Source of the DNA: Ciona intestinalis
Taxonomy: Eukaryota > Chordata > Ascidiacea > Phlebobranchia > Cionidae
DNA length: 64,000 nucleotides
NCBI RefSeq assembly: GCF_000224145.3
Contig: NW_004190451.2
Coordinates: 1 to 64,000 of the forward strand
Reading direction: 5' to 3'
Numbering within the stretch: the stretch's first letter is position 1; each line of letters opens with the position of its first letter. Of the stretch, positions 55,701-64,000 are shown piece by piece. The notes under the pieces are model-generated. The model was not told the origin of the DNA. It did not search any database and was given only the letters and a program-made list of their open reading frames with translations. The position numbers and the translations under genes were made by a program.

Positions 55701-58700
55701 TCCTACAAAGATGAAGTTGACGTTACCGAGAGGTGGTACGGAGCAAAATACAACCTCACCCCCATCTCCGAGGATCTTCTCAACAATTGTCGCAAAGTAA
55801 CCCCCTCATCCAAGTTCCATCTCCCACCCCCCAATGAATTCATTCCAACCAACTTCACGATTGCCCCCCTTCCACAAGGGAGTTCCCCTGTACCAGAACT
55901 GATAAAGGTATCTTGTTTCTGTTGCAGTTAACGAAAAAAGTGTTTGTATTTTTTGGGGATGTTTTTGCATTTTGGCATTTTTTTAATGGCAAAATTAAGA
56001 TACGAATAATGTAAGTCAATAATAAAAAAAATAAATGTTAATAAACTTTGGCTCATTGCAATGATCATCTGGTGCCATGGCTCAGATTAAGCACCTGTAT
56101 CGTAACTGCAGGATACTGGGTTTGATGCTTGAAACTGACATCATGATCTAAATTGGTTGTAGGAAATTGTAGCACTTTTAATGTGTTAAACCAAAACTGT
56201 AATTTTCCCTATTTAAAATTGGCACAACACATCACTACAAATCTTTTTATTAATTCAAAAATGACTATTTTTATTTTAACCCTCTCCACAGAGAAACCAG
56301 TTATCGCATGTTTGGTTCAAACAAGATGATAAATTCAAACTCCCTAAAGCTTGCATATTATTTGAGTTGTTCAGTCCAGTGGCTTACTCATTTCCCCAGC
56401 ATTGTAACATGGTGTATATGTTTACTGGTATGTCTACTTTTACATTGAATGTTTTAATAACTAACATAATAAAAATCTATTGAATTGTTTATCATAATTT
56501 TTTGCTACCCGCTACCCACATAATGTATTTTTCAAGAAGACTTTCCAATATATTTTATTAAAGAGTAATATTTTTTGTCATTATAACCCTGACAAAATCT
56601 CGCAGCAAAGCAAAAATTACATTGGTTTTTAATAAAGTCTATGTCTATTATTTGCCTAAAAATCAGTTCGTAAAATTGATGTTTTCTATGTAAATACCTG
56701 AATGGTAAATTTCACTCAATATTATGCTGTATAAATGTAATAAACAAGCACGTGATACAAAAATTTAAAAATTTACAGGGTAGGCTGCCAATATTAACAT
56801 GCTGAAATATATAGTAGGGTGGGGGAAGATGGGACACCTTTAGCACATAATTTCTAAATATCCTGATCGTGTTTTAAACAAATAACAACGGTCTAAGGGA
56901 GTCGTGAATGCACAGTTTTATAGTTGTTTGATTTTTTTTTGTTTAATACTAAATTGGACGGGAAAATAGAATGAACAGGTGTTCCATCTTCCCCCACCCT
57001 ACTATATATATATATTTGTTTTAAAAATTTCCTTATATTTGAAATACAAACGTTTTACGTGTATTTTTCGAAACAGAGTTGTTTAAGGATGCATTGAATG
57101 AATACGCATATGCTGCTGAACTTGCTGGATTGAGTTATAAGTTTAGCAACAGTGTCTATGGTATTCATGTGAGTATGGTTTTCTTATATTTATCATATTA
57201 ACTATGGTTAGCAAATATTTGTCATATTATAATGCATAAGTTCTTAGACTCTCANNNNNNNNNNNNNNNNNNNNNNNNNNNNNNNNNNNNNNNNNNNNNN
57301 NNNNNNNNNNNNNNNNNNNNNNNNNNNNNNNNNNNNNNNNNNNNNNNNNNNNNNNNNNNNNNNNNNNNNNNNNNNNNNNAGGATCGACTCATAGAGGATC
57401 CCACAGCAGATAATTTGCTAAATATCCTGATCGTGTATAAAGCAAATAACAAGGGGCTAAGGGAGTCGAGAATGCACAGTTGTATAGTTGTTTGATTTTG
57501 TTTGGTGTAATACTAAGTCGTGAGGGAAAATAGAATGAACAGGTGTCCCATCTTCCCCCACCCTACTATATATATATATTTGTTTTAAAAATCTCCTTAT
57601 ATTTGAAATACAAACGTTTTACGTGTATTTTTCGAAACAGAGTTGTTTAAGGATGCATTGAATGAATACGCATATGCTGCTGAACTTGCTGGATTGAGTT
57701 ATAAGTTTAGCAACAGTGTCTATGGTATTCATGTGAGTATGGTTTGCTTATATTTATCATATTAATTATGGACAGCAAGGATTTGTCATATTATAATGCA
57801 TAGGTTCTTAAACTTTCACATAATATTTTTGGGCAAAAACTTTGTCTCTTACAGACAGATTTTTTGTCTGGCAAAGACATTTTATGTCCTGGACGAATAT
57901 TTTTATGTCAGAAATTCTAAAGAACATTTGGACTCGAGATATTGTAAAATGACTATTATATTATTATAAACATATATTATAAATAGTAGGATGAGGGAAG
58001 ATGAGTCACCTTTAGCACACATTATCCAAACATCCTGATCATGTTTTGAACAACCAACAACGGTCTGTAGGAATCATGAGGATACAGTTTTTTAATTCTG
58101 TAAATCTTTGTTCACTACCAGTACCAAATGAGATGAGAAAACACAATAAAAAAGTGTCCCATCTTCCCCCAGCCCACTATATATATATATATATCTTTTT
58201 ATATAATTTCCTTGAACACATTTCCTGTTTCCCAGTTGACCATCAAAGGTTACAACAACACGCAACGAGTTCTACTGGAGAAGATTTTGACGAAAATGAC
58301 AACTTTCAGTGTTGACCAGAAAAGATTCCACGTTATCAAGGAATTGGTGAGCAGTGTTGCCAGAACCCCTTTGTTTAACTTAGTCATCATGTGGGAGCGA
58401 TAATATAGATAACTGTTGCAACAATTTACACAATCAGTCACAGATATTAAAGCAGTCATATCGTAGTTGATTTTATGTCACAAATTTTATTAAATCAACC
58501 ACAAACCATCGCTAATTTGGCGTGTTTTATATTTACTACTGTCTGTCGTGCTTCCGAACACCACCGTCCGTTTTTGGTCATGATAAAGCATGCATTCCAA
58601 TTCTGCACTCTCTAGTTAAAACTTTACATTCTTATACAAAGTTTATTTATTCACAGTACACAAGGTCACTTAAGAACTTTAAGGCTGACCAACCGTACCA

Positions 58701-61700
58701 GCATGCATCCTACTTCAGTCATGTAGTCAAGTCCGAGAAGGCTTGGACCAAGGATGAACTGAGTGCAGAACTCGTCAACCTGACTTCAGAGATGCTGCAA
58801 GAATTCATTCCAAAGTTTATGAAGAGATTGCATGTACAGATGCTTATGCATGGCAACCTCACAAAAGCTGGTGAGCTGTTCTCATGTTAATATACTACAG
58901 GATAAGGTGTAAATCTATTTCAAGTTCAGCGTAAAGCTTATTCATTATACTAAACTAACAAAAGTTATAAATTTACCAAATATTTTTTATATATTAAGTT
59001 GTCTGGTGCCGTGGTTTAGTGGTTGGGCGCTTACATGGTAACGAAAGGATAATCAATTCGATGCTTAAATAAACGTATATGCCCTTGGCCAATACTCTTA
59101 GCAGTAGTTACTCCAACCCAGTGGTTGTAGCATCCTAGGTGTCCGGGTAACAGGCCAACTCTGACATAACATTGTAAAAATTGCTCATTAATTTTAGCAT
59201 ATTATCCAAAAACGTCACATATTCTTTTATTTACAGAGGCACTAAAGATATCTGNNNNNNNNNNNNNNNNNNNNNNNNNNNNNNNNNNNNNNNNNNNNNN
59301 NNNNCTACTGGAGAAGATTTTGACGAAAATGACAACTTTCAGTGTTGACCAGAAAAGATTCCACGTTATCAAGGAATTGGTGAGCAGTGTTGCCAGAACC
59401 CCTTTGTTTAATTTAGTCATCATGTGGGAGCGATAATATAGATAACTATTGCAACAATTTACACAATCAGTCACAGATATTAAAGCAGTCATATCGTAGT
59501 TGATTTTATGTCACAAATTTTTTTAAATCAACCACAAACCATCGCTAATTTGGCGTGTTTTATATTTACTACTGTCTGTCGTGCTTCCGAACACCACCAT
59601 CCGTTTTTGGTCATGATAAAGCATGCATTCCACGCCCCAAGTGGAAACCAAGATGGCCCCATTGTTTTTAAACAATAAATGTGTTTACTTCCTAAAACAG
59701 TGTTGATATTTTCACTAAAAATCTAAAGAATCCTCTAACATCTAAAGAATATATATGATTCGTTAAAAATAATAAAAAAAAACTTTAATATCATTATTTT
59801 ATGTTATTACAATTCTGCACTCTCTAGTTAAAACTTAACATTCTTATGCAAAGTTTATTTATTCACAGTACACAAGGTCACTTAAGAACTTCAAGGCTGA
59901 CCAACCGTACCAGCATGCATCCTACTTCAGCCATGTAGTCAAGTCCGAGAAGGCTTGGACCAAGGATGAACTGAGTGCAGAACTCGTCAACCTGACTTCA
60001 GAGATGCTGCAAGAATTCATTCCAAAGTTTATGAAGAGATTGCATGTACAGATGCTTATGCATGGGAACCTCACAAAAGCTGGTGAGCTGTTCTCATGTT
60101 AATATACTGCAGGATAAGGTGTAAATCTATTTCAAGTTTAGCGTTAAGCTTATTTATTATACTAAACTAACAAAAGTTATAAATTTACCAAATATTTTTT
60201 ATATATTAAGTTGTCTGGTGCCGTGGTTAGCGCTTACATAGTAACGAAAGGATAATGAATTCGATGCTTAAATAAACGTATATGCCCTTGGCCAATACTC
60301 TTAGCAGTAGTTACTCCAACCCAGTGGTTGTAGCATCCTAGGTGTCCGGGTAACAGGCCAACTCTGACATAAAATTGTAAAAATTGCTCATTAATTTTAG
60401 CATATTATCCAAAAACGTCACATATTCTTTTATTTACAGAGGCACTAAAGATATCTGAAACAGTTGAAGAGATATTACAACACAAAGCATTGACTGAACC
60501 ACTATTGCCAACTGAGCTGCAGAAACATAGACAATTTAAAATACCCAACGGTAAGCATCTGTAATCTTCGTGAATTTACTAAATAAGTAAGCTGGATGTA
60601 CTTTAATTTTTTGTAACTAATTTAAATATTTTATATTCTATTCTGTGTTCAGAATAATTGTTACATATTTATCCTCATATGATGGCCAAAATAAGTTTTA
60701 TTATGGCTGCCTCATTTCATACAACTCGTGCCTGCTTACAAGTTATCAATTATACAACTTTGTGGGTAAATATTTTTTAAAACATTTTTTGTATGGATGA
60801 CAATTTGGACACCTTCCTTGCTGGTGGTGGGTGAAGCAACTACTGTTAGGTGTCTTACCTTTAAACAAATACTTCTCTAGTGTTGCCATTCCCAAACTTT
60901 ACACCATGTGTCTGTGAATAAAGCGACATGCGATTTAACCACTGTAGTAGCTAGCCAATGTATTTGCGTAGCCAAAGTTGGCAAATATCTAAAATACAAA
61001 CCGGAAAAAAAGCCTTATCCATATATAACCAATAAAATTGTTCTGTCATGCTAGATTTTCTGCCACTTGGTTAGTTTGGGCATGCTTGGTACAAAAATAC
61101 ACAGTGTTTGGGCATGCGTTGTGCCGTAACAGAGCAATTTAATTGATTAAAAGGGGGGTGGCTGCATACCAATTTGTGTTTGAAAAATACACAAACAGTT
61201 TCGATCACAATTGTCAAATACCGCGTAATGTACATCTCAAATATACATCCATCAATGTTATAAATTCCCCAGGTAGTTCATATGTGTTCCAATATAAAAA
61301 CCAAGTTCGAAAGATCTCATCTATGCTGGTTTACTTACAAGTTGGTCTACAGAACACAACAGATAACATGTTGTTGCAACTATTAGCACAAGTTATATCG
61401 GAACCTTGTTTCAATATACTACGTACAAGGTGGGTAGGAACTATTCCACATGAATACTGTCGCAGCCAGGGGTTTCAGCAATTGCTAACCCCCATTTTAA
61501 AAATAGTTGCAAATTGAAACATCCCCTCTTATTTATTTTTTTAGATTAAAACTCACTCTGGAAAAATTTTTTCTGGCAATGCCATTGCTTATAGGCATAA
61601 CGTCATAGGTTTCTGGCCACATTACCCTAGTTTTTAAGAAGTATTGTTCCATGTTTAAGCACCCTAGTTTTGAGCCTAAAAGAGTTTTTAACAAACAAGC

Positions 61701-63217
61701 AGAGCCAAAGTACAACATCTTTTGTTCTACTGTTACTTCCCGTCTTTTTGCTTTTGTAAACTTTTCCTATCTTCGTTATGGTGACCGAAGCGACAAAATA
61801 AATTTCATTTATTCATACCAACAAATTATTTTGTTCCAGAGAGCAGTTAGGTTACATTGTGTTCAGTAGTGTTGATCGTGGTAATGGAGTTCAAGGTCTA
61901 AGAATCATTATCCAATCTGAGCGAACACCTAGTTATTTGGAAGGAAGAGCTGAGGCTTTCATTGAACACGTTGGGGTGAGTTCTAAATTGTGGTGTTGCT
62001 GATGGGTACAGTGGTACAAATAAACGCTTTTAAAGGGAAGGGCCAAAAAATGTTTTACATTTTTTTTTTTAATTGTAACATTGGTGCCTTTTTATACATC
62101 AGACACACATGATGTATTCATGCACCTCATGCTCACTGTTGAGTTTTTTTTTATGTTAAAATGAATTCAAAGATTTTAAATTTTTTATGATTTAAAAATT
62201 TTTAAATGAATTTCAATGGTTTTAAATTTTTCAGGATTTTAAATTTTTAAAATGAATTTTAATGGTTTTATTAAATTTATCATTTTTTGTCTTAAAATGA
62301 ATTACAATGATTTTAATTTTTTTAAATGGGTTTCAATAATTTAAAATTTATCACCAAACCATTAACTTGTAAACGTTTGATCTTTACAACAGGATCACCT
62401 TAATGAGATGAGTGAAGCTGAGTTCCAAAAACACGTTTCTTCACTTGCTGCACAAATATTGGAGAAACCAAAGAAATTGGGGACGGAAACATTAAAGTAT
62501 TGGTCGGAACTTTTGTCGGAACAATTGTTTTTTAAAAGAGGTGACTTCAATTTAGATGTAGTTTGTTATAGTATAAAAAAAGGATATTTTTTTGTTTGAA
62601 TATGTTACCGTTTGTCCTGGTCCTTTTTTTTAAAAAAAAAAGAGGTAAATTAAATTTAGATGTAATTTTGTTGTAGTAGATGAAAAGACAATTTTACTGC
62701 TAAAAGTAATAATGTATTACTGTTGCCAATTTGCCATGGCACTTGTCATTGCACTATTTGCTCGGCGTCATAGCTGTTATCGTAACCAAATGCAAGTACC
62801 TAAACCACTAAGCCACATAGAATAAAGTTGCTATGCCACAGTGGTTAAAACGCTTTCCTTTTAACAAACAGTTACCATTGAGTTGCCCAAATTGTCCGTC
62901 ATGTGGTATGTACAAACTAATCATAATCTTTCAATCTATATTTTATATTTATTTATATGAAACTTATACCTAATTATTTCTATTACCTTTAAAACTTCAG
63001 CTTTGTGGTTGTGTAGAAAAAATACAAAACTGGTATCATTTTTAAAAAACAAATATTTTTTTTAATTTTTGTTTTAAAACAGATGAGGTTGAAGCCGAAC
63101 ATTTAAAAACTTTGACCAAACCGATGTTACAAGATTTCTATAAACGGTACATCCATGTTTCAGCACCAGAGCGTTCCAAACTAACTGTTCATGTGCTCGG
63201 GAAAAATTTAGATAGTT
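49716..63217 (+). CDS. IDE: Insulin-degrading enzyme (M16 metallopeptidase), 3' end beyond window
   Basis: Twenty exons in phase: 49716-49786, 50290-50426, 50800-50903, 51066-51169, 51715-51884, 52208-52443, 53088-53177, 53794-53959, 54202-54324, 54954-55107, 55682-55907, 56292-56427, 57077-57168 (or 57641-57732), 58236-58346, 58657-58870 (or 59869-60082), 60440-60550, 61273-61429, 61840-61975, 62393-62540, 63083-63217; the last exon(s) lie beyond 64000. Alignment to human IDE is continuous from [20 protein letters not shown]. The inverted zinc motif is HFCEH (exon 3), and the third ligand Glu is in [10 protein letters not shown] (exon 5). Also intact: [67 protein letters not shown]. The start matches the second, cytosolic ATG of vertebrate IDE, with no mitochondrial leader seen. 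It cleaves insulin, amyloid-beta and similar peptides in the cytosol. Exons 13-15 appear twice because haplotypes are laid in tandem around two gaps. Confidence 0.96.
50460..50735 (+). mobile_element. tRNA-derived SINE, near full length, intronic in IDE
   Basis: Head gtggcacaatggttagctca, then gctaccattgtgggcgtatg, ccttaggcaagacacctaac, cagtcactaatgggttatcc, and 3' end acctgtgatataacgactgt. A second, partial one lies at about 49990-50240 in the same intron region. Confidence 0.8.
56072..56235 (+). mobile_element. tRNA-derived SINE, 5' part, intronic in IDE
   Basis: Head tggtgccatggctcagatta followed by gcacctgtatcgtaactgca and a short body. Confidence 0.55.
56810..57005. mobile_element. MITE (AGTAGGGTGGGG family), well preserved, intronic in IDE
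   Basis: Left end tagtagggtgggggaagatg, right end atcttcccccaccctactat, TA-rich flanks. Its right part reappears at 57400-57570 after the gap, as part of the duplicated haplotype block. Confidence 0.9.
57255..57379. other. Assembly gap (125 N) flanked by duplicated IDE sequence
   Basis: MITE plus IDE exon 13 occur before (57077-57168) and again after (57641-57732) with only scattered differences. Confidence 0.9.
57985..58182. mobile_element. MITE (AGTAGGGTGGGG family), intronic in IDE
   Basis: Left end tagtaggatgagggaagatg, right end gtgtcccatcttcccccagc, full interior. Confidence 0.8.
59006..59160 (+). mobile_element. tRNA-derived SINE, intronic in IDE (first haplotype copy)
   Basis: gtgccgtggtttagtggttg head, ttggccaatactcttagcag, ctccaacccagtggttgtag. 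The matching second copy is at about 60206-60385. Confidence 0.65.
59255..59304. other. Assembly gap (50 N) flanked by duplicated IDE exons 14-16
   Basis: Exon 16 begins at 59237 and is cut by the gap. After it, exon 14 restarts in its middle (59305-59379) and exons 15 and 16 follow again. Confidence 0.9.
59633..59812. other. About 180-190 bp insertion present in only one of two duplicated haplotype copies
   Basis: The first copy reads gcattcc directly into aattctgcactctc (58585-58610). The second has an extra AT-rich block starting acgccccaagtggaaacc between the same two motifs. No terminal repeats are seen. Confidence 0.7.
60650..60960 (-). mobile_element. tRNA-derived SINE, minus orientation, intronic in IDE
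   Basis: acaactcgtgcctgcttaca, tggatgacaatttggacacc, caactactgttaggtgtctt, and a degenerate head (atttaaccactgtagtagct). Confidence 0.65.
62155..62360. repeat. AT-rich tandem repeat (about 50-60 bp unit), intronic in IDE
   Basis: Four imperfect copies of a unit built around aaaatgaattncaatggttttaaat and ttt-a-gattttaaatttt lie just upstream of exon 19. Confidence 0.7.
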
Positions 63218-63239
63218 GTAAGTTTTATTTTTTGTGTAT

Positions 63240-63480
63240 TTCTATGTGGGTGATCTCTTACAGCAAGGCAGGCCATAGATATAGGCCAAAGTGAGGTCAT
63301 TACCCTGCCACCCAGGGTGCTATCACTAATTTAATGACCACTGGGTTGGATTACAACAATGTATGTTAAGTCAAGTGTCTTGCCTTTAGACATATACGCC
63401 ATAAATGGTAGTATCGAGCTTTGAACCTGGTATCCTTCGGTTACGACGCATTGCCATTGAGCTAGAGGCCAAAGAGAAAA
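63240..63480 (-). mobile_element. tRNA-derived SINE, minus orientation
   Basis: gaccactgggttggattaca, gtgtcttgcctttagacata, atggtagtatcgagctttga and a tRNA-like head (cattgccattgagctagagg). A similar 3' part recurs at about 63640-63720. Confidence 0.6.
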
Positions 63481-63912
63481 AATTGTTTGTTTATTTTTAT
63501 GGATTTTTTGTCTTGGGTAATTTTCATGATTAAACAGTTTTGGTTTTTTAAATTGTGAGTTTACAATCAGATTCACAATCTGTGTTTTTACATACCACTT
63601 GTAGTATGTTACTAAGTTATGAGCAAAATTTGGGTATGTTGACCCATTACCCCGACACCTAGGGTGCCATAACCCATTCAATACCTGATTGATTTAATTA
63701 TAACAATGTATGTTAACAAACCTAACACTTTCGGTGCTGCGTTAATTTTGAGCAGTTATACACTTGGTGCCACAATAATTTTGGATTTAAGTAAATGTAA
63801 ATGTTAACCTATTGATTTTTTATAGTTGTACAACTACTAATTGATAAAAAAACGCAACGAATAATAACGCGCAACAGAGTCAATTTGTTTGCAAGAATTT
63901 GATCTCTTGAAT

Positions 63913-64000
63913 CAGGCGTGCCCAACCCGTCGACCGCGGTCTACTAGTAGTCCGCGGACCTATCTCAGGTCAACCGTGACGGGTGTAATAAAAAAATGGC
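63913..64000 (+). mobile_element. Possible end of a hAT-like DNA transposon
   Basis: CAGGCGTGCCCAACCCGTCG, followed by GC-rich ccgcggtctactagtagtcc, resembles the CAGNGGTNCCCAACC termini of hAT/Charlie elements. The other end is beyond the window. Confidence 0.4.

Noticed and set aside
57641-57732. Second copy of IDE exon 13 as evidence for mutually exclusive exons
   Set aside because: Identical coding sequence, and the flanks are duplicated right up to an assembly gap, so a haplotype artefact is far more likely.
61533-61869. ORFs on both strands in the intron before IDE exon 18
   Set aside because: The translation does not continue the IDE alignment; exons 17 and 18 already join in phase.

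Overview
This looks like nuclear DNA of an ascidian tunicate, very probably Ciona. The genes are compact and multi-exonic with short AT-rich introns. The gene set is animal (insulin-degrading enzyme, IFT20, SLC18B1-type and SLC16-type transporters, glycogen branching enzyme homologue, fibrinogen-domain protein, an IL-17-receptor-like ectodomain). A roughly 190 bp miniature inverted-repeat element with ends reading AGTAGGGTGGGGGAAGATGG recurs more than a dozen times, and tRNA-derived SINEs are common. Five runs of N mark assembly gaps, and sequence is repeated on both sides of three of them, as expected when two haplotypes of a very polymorphic animal are laid end to end.

Layout. 0-2.2 kb: 5' part of a minus-strand receptor-like gene (FN3/IL-17R-like). 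3.9-8.7 kb: complete minus-strand SLC16-type transporter, with a TIR DNA transposon in its last intron. 9.8-13.2 kb: minus-strand glycogen-branching-enzyme homologue that has lost key catalytic residues; 15.3-16.9 kb: a decayed, inverted partial copy of the same gene. 17.6-20.5 kb: plus-strand epoxide-hydrolase-like alpha/beta hydrolase. 22.0-25.2 kb: minus-strand GOLM1/CASC4-like Golgi membrane protein. 26.7-28.0 kb: Tctex1-domain dynein light chain. 29.2-29.6 kb: IFT20. 29.9-35.5 kb: SLC18B1-like transporter with one coding exon apparently lost around a gap. 36.5-36.9 kb: solo LTR. 37.4-39.6 kb: minus-strand secreted fibrinogen-domain protein with an extra in-phase exon. 42.1-43.7 and 44.9-47.0 kb: tail-to-tail pair of GT31 glycosyltransferases, the second without its DxD motif. 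48.5-49.2 kb: 5' part of a POLR1E-like RNA polymerase I subunit gene. 49.7 kb to the right edge: insulin-degrading enzyme, divergent from POLR1E and missing only its C-terminal end.

There is no operon-like functional theme, but two ciliary genes (Tctex1 protein, IFT20) are adjacent. Two gene families show local inverted duplication followed by loss of catalytic function in one copy, and the branching-enzyme homologue is itself catalytically compromised. Gene models were built by hand from splice sites, reading phase and recalled family sequences; no database search was possible.
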